Shown here: positions 1 through 11,893 of the stretch, piece by piece
Layout of the letters: every line of letters begins with the position of its first letter
Numbering within the stretch: the first letter of the stretch is position 1
Source: Euglena gracilis
Lineage: Eukaryota > Euglenida > Euglenophyceae > Euglenales
Assembly: GCA_039621445.1 (NCBI GenBank)
Contig: CP154955.1
Span: forward strand, 50,869,384-50,933,383
Direction of reading: 5' to 3'
Length of the DNA: 64,000 nucleotides
Notes under the pieces: model-generated
The model's database searches: none
Seen by the model: the letters and a program-made list of their open reading frames with translations, nothing else
Told to the model about the DNA's origin: nothing
Program-made: the position numbers and the translations under genes

Positions 1-1300
1 TTTTTGGGCATTTTGGTAAAAGGTCCATTTTGATCATTTTTGTTGGCCTCTTTTGCCCAAAAGGCCATAAAAGTTTCTTTGGCCTCCACCATTTTTGGCA
101 TTTTAAAACCATTTTTGGCCACCCAACAAAAAGAGGGCTGAACGTCCAAAGTGGCAACAAAAAGCCAAAAGAATGTCCCCTGAAAAAAAAAAGTGGCCAA
201 AAGTGGGCAAAAAATGGAAGTAAAAATGGCCAAAAGCGCAGTCAAAAAAGGAAAAGTGGGCCAAAAGCAAAACAATCCAAAAAAAAAACCCGTCCAAAAA
301 AAAGCAAATGCAGACAAAATAGGCCCAAAAGATGACCACAAATTTCAAAAAAGGCAGCGGGAAGAAAAGCAGCAAAAGCCAAAAGTGGATTCAGGGAAAG
401 TGGAAAAGGGGGGGACAGCCGAATTTGGGGAGCGAAACGGTGTGGCCACAAGCCGGCTGGTGATGCTGCTTACTGCTTTGCCGGGCTGTTTTCTCTGCCT
501 CGCACTGCGACGGTTTCTGCTTTCTTCACGGCCACATCAAAAGCTTGTTCTGTGTTGGGGTGTGTTTTTGGAAAAATTTGCGAAGAAGATGCAGGGGGAC
601 GTTCAAAAAACTAACACAAAAGCTGAGTCAAAAAAGGCCAAATATTCCAATCAATGTTCAACGTTTTATGAAGATGTCAGAAAAATTTTTTTTAGCTGTC
701 AAGAGGAAAGGGGGGGGACCCTAAGACAGACAGCTGAAGCGGAAAAAAGGCGGTCTGGAAGGGTCCAGCTGCCGTGGGTCGTCATAAGATTGTTTTCAGT
801 TTCCTCCCGTTCTTCAACAAAGCTTTCCCTTGATGACCCCCCCCCGTCACCGTCAGAGGAGCCTGACCCCCAGCCATTGGGGCAGACCGGAAACAGGACA
901 AAAACCACCGCCCACCCTCCCCCTTCTCACACCCCATGGCGGCCAACAAATAGGGTTCAAGTGGTGGGGAAGGGGGTGGATCACATGGGGTGGGCCATGG
1001 CGGGCCCAGCGGGCCGGGGAGGGATTTGAGGGGTTCTCTCAGGGAAGCGGCCAGCCAAAGTGGCAAATTCCAATGCCTCAAAATCTGGGTGGGGGAGTGT
1101 CCAAAAGTGTGAGAAGGTCATGGGAGCCAGGGCCTGAAGGAATGGAGGCCATTTTGTGAACCAAAAAGGTGTCTTTGATTTAGGGTGGTGGGCCAGGGGG
1201 CGGGAAGGGGGGGGGGGATTCCAAGAAGGGCCGGCCCCAGACCAGGTATAAAAGATGGGGTCATTTTTGGGCCTCAAACAAATCCCCCATTCAAAAAAAT
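1..1300. other. A-rich low-complexity DNA, no convincing gene
   Basis: The stretch alternates 'ggccaaaag', 'cattttggc' and poly-A blocks and resembles 3205-4060. An open frame at 193-1029 (+) is long only because lysine-rich repeats lack stops; it shows no domain and no splice logic. From about 700 on the DNA becomes G/C-run rich. I see no RNA gene or transposon end here. Confidence 0.5.
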
Positions 1301-2492
1301 TGGGCTATGCTAGGCACAGTGGGGGGAGGGGGGGTCCAGGGGGGGGGGGCCGAGCACAGGGGTGCCCCCCCTGGGGGGGGGGGGGGGGGGTCCCGGACCC
1401 CCCCGAGCGGCGCGCCTAGCCTCCATTACGTTGCTGTTGATTTTTACTGTTTAGGCATTCATCCGCAGTTGAAGGTTTTTTTTGTTGGGTATCAAACAAA
1501 TTTCCTTCTGGAGAGCTATCTGCAACATCCTGTGAAATTTCAATTGGTATTATTTGGATTGATGATCACATTTATTTGTCGTATTTCTGTTAATTTATGC
1601 TGATTCTGTTGAACGTTTCCTTTTCACATTAACGGAAAAAAATTTTTTACAGTCGGCAAAAGTTTCGGGTCTCAAGGGCAAAAGTGATGGGATTTGTGGC
1701 AAAAATTTGTACCCGGGCGGCAAATATTTTTTGGAACCCTGGCAAAAGTGAGGGGTCCAGGAGGCACCGTATTTTGGGACGGGGGGCAGAATTTGGAGGG
1801 GTTAGCTATAACCCCCCCCCGCCGCCCCTGGGGAGGTGATGAAAACCACTGATAATCTCCATGAACCTGAACCCATTCCCGAAACTTTTTTTGGTCGGAA
1901 TTTTTTTTTAGTCGCGGGCAACTGGTTTTCCGAATCACCTCCGTTTGGCCCCCAACTCCTGGTGGTGCTGCCGCATAGGCCTGTGGGGGGTAGGGAGGGA
2001 GATCATACTGTATAGGGGGCGGGCCTGGGCCGTGCCCACCTGGGTCTTGCATTCTGGCGGAAAATTAGCTTTATGAGCTGTAGAAAAAGAAGGGAGAAAT
2101 GAATTGGGGCTGGGAGAAATACAAAAGGTTTCATCCCCGAATCCCCACCAGACCCGAGTTATTCTCCCGACAAGGGGTCCAAAACTGGGAAGGATTACCA
2201 GAGCTGGTCCTGGACCCCCTTCTCCTGACATGTCCTCTGATTCCCCGCCATTTTTGAGAAGTTTCAGAAAAATTGACCTTTGGGCCCAGAAACGGCTGAA
2301 ATTTTCGGCGACCGAAAACCGGAGGCAGGAGGTGGGGTCCTCCCAGGTCCCCCCCTCAGAGATTCCCATACAACCCTGAGGTCAGGTCGATAAGCCATGG
2401 CCAATGAGGGCCGGCCTCCAAAACCATCATGCCCAATTTTGCGCATGGAACCCCAGCTTAGGTCTTTCGGGTCCAATCCCCCGCGTTGGTGA

Positions 2493-2786
2493 TTGTTCGA
2501 GAACAAATTGCCTGTGCTCAATTATGGCGGCGATGTTATTTCAGTGGATTATATTGTTCATCCACCCGGCTGGCGCCCAACAGCTCCACCCTACCTTGTA
2601 CCTGCCCAAAGATCAGATCCAGGCTGTTCTCCATTCCCAAAAAAAGAAAATGAGGTCATCAGTTTTTTTTGCGCTTTTGAGTCAAACCAGGATGACATGG
2701 GGGGAGTTGAAATTTGGGTTCAAGACTCCGAATTTTTCATCTCCGCAATTCTGTTGCAACAAATGAATTCAGGTGCAATGTTTTAA
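2493..2786 (+). CDS. Candidate coding fragment, unknown
   Basis: A 97-residue open frame whose composition looks more like protein than its surroundings: few repeats, mixed charged and hydrophobic residues, and the segment 'GGVEIWVQDSEFF' near residues 70-82. No family was recognised. No splice partners or neighbouring exons were found, so it may be a fragment of a dead gene or chance. The flanks from 1300 to 2490 and 2790 to 3090 hold G/C runs and nothing else I can support. Confidence 0.2.
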   Translation: MFENKLPVLNYGGDVISVDYIVHPPGWRPTAPPYLVPAQRSDPGCSPFPKKENEVISFFCAFESNQDDMGGVEIWVQDSEFFISAILLQQMNSGAMF

Positions 2787-3094
2787 ATTGAATACAGCCC
2801 ATTCAGGGAACAAAATCCGGAAATTGCCTGCCAGAGGTATGCTTATTAAGCAAAAGCAAAAGCAAGATTCCCTTCGTGCGGCTTGCCATTTGTCAATTCA
2901 GTAGATTCGCGACCTTGTATTCCACACCTTTGCAGTGGTGGAATGCTTTCAATGCTTTCAATTTTGGGTTTCCAAGAAAACTCAGTTGCGGGGGGCAAAC
3001 AATGAAGAAGCACACCCTTCTTAATTCTGTTGATCTGCTGCATTGGCCCCAATGTCTGGCAAAGCATGGCAGCAAAAAAAATGTGACCAAGCAC

Positions 3095-3187
3095 CTATGC
3101 CGACCGCAGCCGACCGCGGCCGACCGCGGGTTTCAGGACTGTCACAGGTGGGGTGCCGACCGCAGCCGACCGCAGCCGACCGCGCAA
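3095..3187. repeat. GCCGACCGC short tandem repeat
   Basis: Two clusters of three units of about 10 bp (gccgaccgca/g) separated by about 35 bp. A related 'ggccgactaatgccgtccgcgg' remnant lies near 4110, so these may mark the two edges of one inserted A-rich block (3205-4110). Confidence 0.6.
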
Positions 3188-3204
3188 CTATTTCCTAATT
3201 GATG

Positions 3205-4110
3205 TCAATTTTTCAGTGAGAATGAGAAATTAGGCTCATTTTTATCCCAGATTTTGAGATTTTTCTGGCTCATCTGGCTCGTTGTCACTTTTGGCCACTT
3301 TTGGCCACATTTTGCGCCAACAAAAGCTGCTAAAATGACCAAATTGCCAGAAGCAGGGGCCATTTTGGGCCTTTTTTGGCTTTTTTTGGGCCATTTATGG
3401 CATTTTTTTGTTATTTTTGCCTGCTTTTGGTAACTTTTTGGTCCATTTTGATCATTTTTGACCATTTTGCGCCAGGTGCAGCTTCTGGAGTCGCAAAACA
3501 GTGACCAAAACAGCTTGTATTTGGCCTCTTTTGCGCATGTTTGGCCGTTTTAGCGATTTTTGGCCACTTTTAGGTCCCGTTTGGCTGTTCAATTGATGTC
3601 CAAGCAACAAAAAGACGTCAAAGGGTGGCCTGGAAATTGGGGCAGTGGTTGGGCCAAAAGCGGAAAAAAATTGTGAAAGTTCCATTTGTTGGGGATAAAA
3701 AAAAAAAAATAAAAAATGCAAAAAAAACATTACCCAAAAAACTATGGTGGAAAAAGAAGGGGAAAGGAAAAAAGGGGCAAAAGAAAAGAAAAAAAAAAAA
3801 AATCAAAAAAGAAAGCAAAGAAAAAGTGGGCCAAAAAACCCAAAAAGACAAGCATAAAAGGCAAAGAAAAAAGGAGAAAAAACAAAAGAGAAGAGACAGA
3901 CGCCAAGGCAAAGTGGGGAGAGCAAGTCATCCAAGCAAAATGGCAGGAAAAAATGGGCAAAGGCAGCAAAAAGTTGAAGAGTCGGCCAAAAGCAGCCCAA
4001 AGCATCAAAATTTGGACAAAAGCAGCGAAAAGTGGCCACAAGTCGGCAGTAGTGGATTGTGTGTTTGCGATATATGCTCATTTTTTGTTGGCCTGCCCCC
4101 CCCACCTACG
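3205..4110. other. A-rich, 'ttttggcc' low-complexity block
   Basis: Simple-sequence DNA made of 'ttttggccact' on the left and lysine-coding 'aaaaag' runs on the right. The open frames at 3625-4177 are products of this composition. No gene is supported. Confidence 0.5.
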
Positions 4111-4354
4111 GCCGACTAATGCCGTCCGCGGCCTAAAATTAGGAATCTTCCGCAGGTGCTGGAATGCGACCTCTTGAACTCAGGGACCAATTTATCGTAA
4201 CTATTCACAATAAGTTGTTCGGCTGCGCCATACAATTTTTTACCGACCCCCAGGGGGGGGGGCGGGGAATCTCCACTTTTTGAAAAACGTGCTTGCCCCA
4301 AAGGGCAAATTTGGAGCCAACAAATTTTGTGGCACCGAGGCACTGACAAGAGTA

Positions 4355-4740
4355 CTCCCGGGATGTCTGTCCAGGGAGGAAGCGACCATGAGGGCACAAG
4401 AGGGGGGTGAGATCCTGCTTTGTGTGCCGGCTGTTTTGCTTTGTTTGTGTTCCTCTTGGCGGGGTGCTTCTTACTTCGGTGCCGGAGTTGGCGATGATGT
4501 GCTTTCCGACATCGGCTTAGCGAAGCTGAACCGCGGGGGCTCCCCCGCCTTTTGATGTATGTAGGTTCGTTTCCGCCCCCCCCGCCTTTCGGGGATGCTG
4601 TCCTTTCCGGGTGGGTGGGGGGCTCACTCGTACTCCCTCGAGGCAAGCCGACAGGGGAAGAAGGGACACCGAGGGCGAAGCACAAAGACATTGTGCTCCG
4701 CCCTCATGGCCACTTCCTCCCTGGAAAGGCTTCCCGGGAG
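4355..4740. mobile_element. Short terminal-inverted-repeat element, DIRS-end related
   Basis: Imperfect inverted repeats of about 41 bp (4355-4395 and 4700-4740) begin and end with 'ctcccggg'/'cccgggag' and share the core 'gaggaag..accatgagggc'. The interior holds the same roughly 110-bp module found at the ends of the DIRS-like elements ('ccggctgtt', 'ggtgcttctta', 'gccggagttggcgatgatg'). It abuts the left end of the minus-strand DIRS copy (4746). It is too short to code for anything; a non-autonomous derivative is the likely explanation. Confidence 0.6.
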
Positions 4741-4809
4741 CATTTGACCATTCGGGCTCCGCGCACTCTGGGGGTGAGATATTGTGCGCGAACCCTCTGC
4801 CAATTTTTT

Positions 4810-5700
4810 TCTTCGCTGAATACACCGCCTCAATCGTAAGTAATGTGCTGAAAAAGCTGTGGAATTTTTCCACTTAACAAGCTCACACACCACTTCGCTG
4901 GACAACCCCAGTTTTGGTACATCAAAGCCCCTGCCCCCCTGGTGCTGTGGGCTTTCCAGTGGGAAATTGGAATGCCAAAGGTTTCCAACAACTCCTTTGT
5001 CAAATTCCTGCTGGATGTCAAGGGTTTTTTGCCATCCAAACTCCACAACAGAGGGACACCCAGGGGAATGAAAGATGTTCTTGAAGGGAAACAGTCTTCA
5101 ACACTTGTTCCCACTTTGGTGAACGCCAACCCTTTCTTCTGACCAAAATGAATTTTTGTTCACCAACCACTGAAATGGTCCTCTGTGTTCTTGCCAAAGT
5201 CACCCCCCCTGTGGTGTACCAGAAGTCTGAAAGACAAAATGATTCTCCACCTGACCTCTACAAGTGGCATCTCTGAGACCCTCTGTGTACTGCGCAATTT
5301 CCTCAAAATGGGTAGGAGGTCCCAAAAGGCAGCATACCTCTGAACTTAGCAATTCCATTCCTTTTTCACTTTTGTGAGTAAAGGATTAAAACGAAGGGAC
5401 TCCAACCAGGTAAATACTGGAGAGATGCATACGCACAGCGAGCATCAGCCTGCGAAAGTTTGTGTAGGTCCAACAGAGCAGTGGCCAACTCCATCCTGGA
5501 GACTTGCAAGGGCCCCAATCCTTTTTGTTGCAAGATGACAAACAATTTTCTGAAGGCGCTGTCATAAAGCTTTAGGGGTCCCAAGGTACTCAGGACATGT
5601 TTGATGTCTTGATGTGGCACTTTTTGCTGTTCCAAAAGGAACCTGATACTATGGTGCAAACCAGGGGCCACTTTGGCTTTGAAATTGATTGCCCCCAACA
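4810..5700 (-). pseudogene. Tyrosine recombinase of DIRS copy A (broken)
   Basis: The 4830-5129 frame carries 'AHSTRGAG', the H-x-x-R box typical of DIRS-type recombinases. It is followed by 'LLSGKIPQLFQHITY', where the nucleophilic tyrosine is expected. The 5366-5698 frame gives the N-terminal half ('CAYASLQYLPGW' pairs with 'NAYAAVLLLPGF' of copy B). The enzyme would insert the circular cDNA by site-specific recombination. Frames are interrupted. Confidence 0.7.
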
Positions 5701-5829
5701 GTTCTTGAACATTCCTTCCCTGGGGGGTATGACTAACATTCTTGCTCCAGGCTTTGACACTTTGATTAAAAGCACCATGGACTGTAAACCCCCATGGGTG
5801 TCACCAAAAGGCATTTCAGCTCCCTGTTA

Positions 5830-7480
5830 AGGATCAGCCTGATGAGCCAGGGAAAGATGACCTTCCAGGGGGGATTGGCCAGCTGGCCACAAATTTTTGT
5901 TTTTTTTGCATTTGCTGGAGAAGCAAACATGTCTGTGTCCGGAGAAATGTCCTTTCTGAAAAAATGCAGAAGATGATTGAATAGGCCTGGGCACAGGGTA
6001 TAATCCGCCCTGTCCTGATCTCACCTTGTGAGGGCGTCTGCCAACGTTTCTGAGGAGGGGATACACTGGACCTGCAGCTGAACTTGGTTTTCCCAACACC
6101 AGTGAAACAGAGGTTCCAAAACCTGATTTAGGTGCTGTTTTCTGCCACCCCATCCGGTGGGATAACTTAGAGCCACCTGAATTGTCCACGTTTAGCAGCA
6201 CAGTTTCTCCGGGCTTTGCAAAGGCTTTCAAACAATTTTGCTCCCTCCAAAACTCTTGTGTGAATTTGGTTTTAGAGGAGTCCACCCCTCCCCCATGCCC
6301 ATGTGGAGAAGTCTGAATGGAGCACCCTTTCTTCCTGTTGGATAAAAGGTCTGCCCACACCTGGCTGCAGATGTGCCTTTAAAACTTTTATTTCCTCCTT
6401 CAGATTTTTTGGGATGTCGATGCAAAAAAGCCAGCCTTTTTCCTGATGGAGCTGGCTGAACTTTAACAGGTCTTGGATTACCAATCGCAAAAATGGCAGA
6501 GCGGGAGGTAATTGCTGATCTGTCCCAGAATGCTGGCACTTTTCTGCAACTTAATTTTTGGGACAGTACCACCTTGTCCAATTCCTTTCTGATGGTTATA
6601 AATTTGTGGGGGGGGAATCTCCAGTTAACCTTTTTCCAGATCGATGATGAACCCCAAATGCTGTAATCTTTGGGTTGGGGTTAGCACAAACTTTTTCTGG
6701 CTGATTTTGAACCCAGCCTCCCCCAAGGTGTTCAGCATGGTCAACAAATGTCTTTTGACCGATTTTTCTGTTGAACAAAACAGAATGATGTCGTCCAAAT
6801 AGACGAACACCTGCAACCCCTTGGATCTCCACAGCTTTTGCCGGACTTTCATTAGTGACATGAACGATTTTTGGGAGGGTGCTTAGGCCAAAATATGCCG
6901 CCTAAAAAATCCCTCAGGTCTGGGCTCACCTGAATTCTGATGTGTTTTTTGAAATCGTTTTATAGACCCAGACGAAAGTAAGCATCCTTGAAATCAAATT
7001 TGACTTCCCAGTCCCCTTTTTTCAAAGTGGGGAAAATGGTGGACATGTTTTACAAAGTGAATCTTTCTGGACAGCTAAATGAATTTAGATCTCGACAATC
7101 TGTGATAAGTCGATGCTTGACCCCCTCCCCTCCTGGTTTGCCAACACAAACCAGGGTACCAACTGGGCAGTCCTTGTAGCAGTTTCCAATCTTTTTGTTT
7201 CCCCTCTTTCTTGGTACTCCTCCAGGATATCTGGAGCCAGGCTTATTTCTTGAGCTGACTTTTGTTGCTTCCTTCTTGACAGAAACCTTTTGTTGCTGCG
7301 TTCTTGACAGAAACTGTGGTAAGGGGTGGTCTGGTTGAACACCATTTTAAATTAGGGATACCACCCACTGGTTTGCATTCTTCAGCCACCATGGCAGACA
7401 TTTCCTCAATCTCTGAAAATATGGCACTCCCTGCCATACCAGTTCCTTGAATTCCAGCCCCTGAATGTTTCCTTTCTCTC
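5830..7480 (-). pseudogene. Reverse transcriptase-RNase H of DIRS copy A (broken)
   Basis: RT motifs read on the minus strand: 'LVPWFVLANQEG' (about 7180), and the catalytic 'VYLDDIILF' with the downstream 'GFKISQKKF' and 'LGFIIDLEKG' blocks (6625-6861). RNase H follows, with 'LLNVDNSGGS' near 6190, equivalent to 'VLHVDSQVAV' of copy B. Several frames are needed, so no full product could be made. Gag lies upstream and the recombinase downstream, the usual DIRS order. Confidence 0.75.
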
Positions 7481-7606
7481 ACTGCTCCCGGGAGAATGTG
7501 GTGAGGGCCACGCCACTCCTTTCAGGAGCGCTTGACAGTCCGGAAAGGACATCTTGGCAGAGGTCAGCTGGGGCTTGCCCTTTTCCCTTGGCTCTCTGTC
7601 CCCTGA

Positions 7607-9017
7607 TCAATCTTGAGTCTGGCTTGTCCTTCCTGGGCAGAGGGAGAATGCTGGTCCTGATTCCTTCTGGGCTTGACCTTGCTGAGTTCCCTCCCCCCTT
7701 GATGCTTCAGGCCTTCTCCTTGCCTTTCCTGAGGACATGAGTGGTGAAATGACATATCCCAGAGAGGATTCAGACCATTTGAACCCTGGTCTCAAATGGC
7801 TTCCATAGCCCTTTCCTCTCCCAGACTTGAATTGGCTTTCATAGCGTTTACCTTCGTCAAATTTGAACTTTAACCCTTTGTTTCGTGTGGGAACGGGGAA
7901 ACGAGGCATATAATGTCTGGAGAAGGCTGGTGTCAAGCCTGCTTGATTCAGAGCCCATTGGGCCTTGGCCACTGCTAAGTCCTCCTTGGAGAACAGCCCA
8001 CTGTTTGTACTTGGGATTGCTCCTGGGATGCTGAACTTCATTCTCTCCTTCAGCAGGGTCTGCTACAGCTCTGCCACAGCAAAAAAAAATTGTTATGCCA
8101 ACACTTGATAATCAGCATCAACACTCCCATATGGCATGCCAAACATCCTTTCCAGGTGCAACATTTTCTGCTGCCAGGCCTTCAGCTGCTTGTCCCAGGC
8201 TCCTTTTCCATCTGAACCATGATTATTATCTTCCGCTCTTGCTTTTATCCCCTGATACCTTGGTAACTCCGCCAACACCATTTTCCAAGGGAGTCTATTG
8301 TGTTTGTATATATCAACCCGGGGTGACCACGTGTCTGGAATCGGCACCAATAACCCGAAACTGCATCCAAAACCCCCTGCTACGTGGCGTTGAAAAGCAC
8401 AGTTTACCAATCCCCCCACGTGCGTTGCCAACAATTAGGGATGATCCGTATGTGCATGTGCATCTACCTTTCTCGGCGTGCCGAAGGCACGCTGCCAGCT
8501 CCAGCGCCAGCGGCGCCAATTTTTCCTGCCAGGGGAGCCGTTCGTCCGTCTCGTGGTTGTCGTCGTCCTCCTCGTCTTCTCCGGCGTCAACCTGCATTGC
8601 GGACCGCTCCACTCTTTGCGTCATCCCCTTCTCCTTCTTCGACTTCTTTCCCAGCCAGCGCTCAGCCAGCTTGAACGCCACCTCCGCTGCCATCTTCACC
8701 AGGTCGATAAGCGGGACCTCCACACTGCCAGTGATCGCCACCGAGTACAAGAACGAATTCCTGTAGTCCCCAACTTGACTGGAGACCATCGCCACCTCTG
8801 TCAGCTCGTAGACACGCTTCGAACACTTCGTCGTGTGCCAGCCGCGCCAGAAAGCGTTGCCCAGCCTCGCTGGCGGCGACCAGGGATTCGGGGGACGATT
8901 TTGACCACATTGCCCTTGTAAAGGAAAAGTCAGTTTCTCTGCGTACGTTGCCATCCGATGTTGTCGAAGGACGTTAATATCCGCCAAATCCGGAACCAAA
9001 AAGCAGTAAGAAGGCAT
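7607..9017 (-). pseudogene. Gag-like ORF1 of DIRS copy A
   Basis: The 5' part (8313-9017) is a 234-codon open frame with an acidic tract (EDEEDDD, about residues 145-151). Coding character continues in another frame at 8093-8434 and again at 7607-8041, where the protein is basic and rich in G, K, S and P. This matches a nucleic-acid-binding gag-like product. No zinc knuckle is seen. It lies just inside the 9068-9102 terminal repeat, upstream of the RT. Frame changes show decay. Confidence 0.6.
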
Positions 9018-9102
9018 CCCGCCAAGTGGAATACAAACACAACAAAAAAGCCGTCACACAAAGCAGGATCTCACCCCCAGACTGTGCGGATCCCGAACGG
9101 TC

Positions 9103-10690
9103 GGGGCTCCTAACCCAGAACCCAAAACATTTCAAAACCTTGCCGGCGAACGAGGCATTGCGTCAGAAGGGCAAATTGAGGAGCCCGAGGTGTCTTTGGT
9201 AGTAGTCCTCCTACGTCTCGTCGCAGCACGGGCACGTGGGATTCTCAGTGGATTCTCAAGGGAGGAGGTGTGGGAGGGTTCAGAAATCCTGCATCCTAAG
9301 CCCGGTCCCATTGAGGCCCCTGGGCGTGTCCGACGCCCTCGTCCCCTGCTCTCTGGGTGTTCTTTTTCCCGTTTAGGGAAGACTGGCGGTGATCAGGAAA
9401 CAAGGTCTATCGCGTGAGAGCGGTGTCCAGGTGCGTCACATGAAAGACTGCTCCAAATGCGGGGGGTGTTTGCGCCTCCTTACACCTTGGGACAGGGGTA
9501 AGTTACAAGGCCATCAAGTTCCCGTCCGGGTTTTTTTGCCCGGATTTGACAGAATTTTAAATCATCAAAACTTCTGTCTCAAAAAGTTTCCAACCTTCCG
9601 CAGGGGGGGTAGGACGAGGCAGGGAGTGGAAGCCAATTTCTATGACAAAGGTTAGGAAACTGCCCAAGGAATGTGTGATGGCCAACTTTGCAGCAGGGCA
9701 CTTTGTTCAAGTGCCCCCAGCACAAAATTTCTTTCAGAAAATTTTTGCGCCCCAGTCAAACACTTTTGTGGACAAGGGCAAGCGAATTTTGGGGTCAAAA
9801 GCACCAAAGGTGTTGCAACTTTTCACGGAAACAAAAACAGGAGGGGGGTGAACTTGACTTTTTTCATTCGCGCCTTTTACGAAATATGGTGAGGACCCCA
9901 CCAAGTGTGAAGGAAGTTTCGAGTATGCCTATTCTCGAATAAAAATGAGACTATCCAACAACACCAGATTTTTACAACCCCCAGAATTTCATTAAAATTT
10001 CCTGAAACAGCCTTTTGAACGACGGTGCATTTTGCAATGGCAGAATTTTTTGGACGTTGATTTTGTCAACGTAGTCCCTTTGACTGCAAAAGGATTGTGG
10101 TCTTCTTTTGTCCCATCTACCTTGATTGGGCCCCAATGCCCAGACATTTCTGCTGGGCCGGTGGTTTCTTGTTCCTTCTCGTCCTTCTGGACAATGTGGT
10201 CCACAGGCCGTGGCCGTCACTGGGAGGTGTATTCTGCTGGGAAGTTTCTGCAGGTGTGATCTGGGGGGGAGGGGCGGCCACGGTTCGCCACATGTCGTCT
10301 GCACCTCCAGATCCTCCGGCTGCCGCGGCGAAAGTTGCTCCAGGCAGTTCACGTCGACCGCAAAATTCCGGTTTCTTCCACACTTCATTGTTCATGGAAG
10401 TCGAATTTTGAAATTGATAGTTGACTTGGCAATTGAAATTCTTCTGGGTCGTCTACTTCTTGATATTCGTTTGATGTCGGCTTCTCCTTTTGGTTCTCCT
10501 TCTTTCGAAACTTAGTCCCTGCCTTCTGCTTTGTCGATGGGTATTTTAAGAATCAGCTACCTCCGGCTAAAAAGGCACTAAGAAGAGACTCTCCGCGCAG
10601 CGCAAAAACAATCACAAAGCACCGACGGCGAGCAAGGCATGGCCTTGCAAGGGCAAAGTGCAGAGCCCGAGGTGTCGTGCGGAACCCGAG
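9103..10690 (-). mobile_element. Third DIRS-like fragment (gag end), copy C
   Basis: On the minus strand 10548-10690 carries the terminal module ('cacctcgggctc', 'gccatgccttgctcgcc'). Next comes a frame with 'SKFDFHEQ' and then 'DGHGLWTTLSRRTRR' (10117-10395), which aligns with 'KKFDFHER' and 'DGHGPWTLVARKSRR' of copy B. It lies head-to-head with the left end of copy B. The rest, down to 9103, holds frame fragments such as 9972-10100 but no recognisable RT, so the copy is truncated. Confidence 0.6.
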
Positions 10691-10775
10691 GTGCAGGTGG
10701 AGCCTCGAGTTGGACGCCCAGCCCAGATTACAGCCCGCTTCGCCGGTGTCTGTCCATTTTGGGAGTTTTTTTTTT

Positions 10776-10813
10776 ACCATTCGGGCTCCGCACTTCGAGA
10801 TGGTGAGGTACTG
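10776..10813 (+). repeat. Left inverted terminal repeat of DIRS copy B
   Basis: Starts 'accattcgggctcc' and ends 'gtgaggtactg'. Identical over 38 bp to the reverse complement of 14897-14934. Homology stops sharply on both sides, which fixes the element boundary. Confidence 0.9.
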
Positions 10814-10980
10814 CTTTCCTTGCCGGCTGTTCTGTTCTGGTGTGTTTGTGCGTGCGCGGGGGGTGCTTCTTACTGCTTTTTGTTTCTGGAGTTCGCTGAT
10901 TCCTAATTCTGCCCTTCGACCACAAGGAGAAAGAATTTCAACTCAGCGAGTTCAACAACGTTCAGCACAGCATCCAATCA

Positions 10981-11690
10981 ATGCATAGGAGGAAGATCAA
11001 TTCAGACGATAACGAAAAGCGCAGGAAGAAAAAATTTGATTTCCATGAAAGATGCAACATACGGCGCAGCAGAGCAACAAAGAACCCCTGCGAAGGCAGC
11101 AGAAGCTGGATAAGATGGAGTTCCAGCAGGCGCCGGAGCAACCAACATGGAAAGTCAAGCAGCGTTACAAGGAGTTTCAAGGAAGAAACCTGAAGTGGAG
11201 AAGAGTGGAGGAGCAGCAGGCGCTGGAGACGACGACGGAGCAGGAGCGGAGCACCAGTCCGTGGCCGTCGCAACCCCCACACCTTCCAATTTCCCGAAAA
11301 ATTTTCAATTCCAGTTCGACGACGGCCATGGACCCTGGACATTGGTGGCCAGAAAGTCGAGGAGACAAAGACACCAACAGCCCACAGTCCAGAGGGACAG
11401 AAATGGGGTTGACAGGTCTGGAAGACTACCCCCCCATTTTCACATCACCACCCCCCACCCAAGGGGAACATTCCAAGGAGAAATGGAATGCATCAAGGGC
11501 ATGGCGACCCTTTCCAACAAGGCTATGGCAGCCATCATCAAGGGCATGGCGCCCAGCTGCAAGGCTATGGCAGCCATCATCAAGGGCATGGCGCCCAGCT
11601 GCAAGGCTATGGAAGCCAGATGCAAATACTGCAAACTTGCCCCAGGGGAAAGGCATGTCCAACTTACCCCACAGCTGTCTCAAACATAAA
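10981..11690 (+). pseudogene. Gag-like region of DIRS copy B
   Basis: A basic start (10981-11040, 'KRRKKKFDFHER') is followed in another frame (11147-11689) by 'DGHGPWTLVARKSRR', conserved with copy C. A Gln/Gly/His-rich repeat then follows in a further frame. No single frame covers the region. The longest open frame (11052-12296) is less conserved and I treat it as mostly a shadow. The likely role is binding of the element's RNA. Confidence 0.5.
11491..11616 (+). repeat. 42-bp tandem repeat in the gag-like region
   Basis: Two near-perfect 42-bp units (11533-11574 and 11575-11616) and a diverged third (11491-11532) encode the 14-residue unit HHQGHGAQLQGYGS. The unit length is a multiple of three, so copy number can change without shifting the frame, which suggests it was translated. 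Confidence 0.8.
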
Positions 11691-11893
11691 TCCCTCAGGA
11701 GCTGTCAATCAATGCAGCAAGCAGCCCCCCCCTTCAGGGACAGAAGGCCAATGGAGGCCATTGTATTCAGAATCAAGAGGCCAATGGCGGCCAGTGGAGG
11801 AATCAAGACCTCAAGGCCAGGGGCAGGCCATTTCAATCGAAATCAGGAGGCCAATGGGGGCCAATATATGGTTCAAGATCACCACATCAGCCC

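Larger units (their letters stand above)
4746..9102 (-). mobile_element. DIRS-like (tyrosine recombinase) retrotransposon, copy A
   Basis: Bounded by 35-bp inverted terminal repeats at 4746-4780 and 9068-9102 (about five mismatches). No target-site duplication is seen, as expected for DIRS elements, which integrate by recombination. Read on the minus strand the order is a gag-like region, reverse transcriptase, RNase H, then tyrosine recombinase. Reading frames are broken by stops and shifts throughout, so the copy is dead. Protein order and motifs match copy B (10776-14934) on the opposite strand, but the DNA is clearly diverged, so these are two old insertions and not a recent duplication. 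Confidence 0.85.

Noticed and set aside
193-1029. Long lysine-rich open frame
   Set aside because: Produced by A-rich low-complexity DNA; no domain, no conservation cue, no splice structure.
1308-1421. Possible small element with 'gctaggc'/'gcctagc' ends
   Set aside because: Only 7-bp ends, no target duplication, no second copy seen.
3625-4177. Overlapping Lys/Arg-rich frames
   Set aside because: Same low-complexity cause; both strands give biased frames (Lys on one, Phe/Leu on the other).
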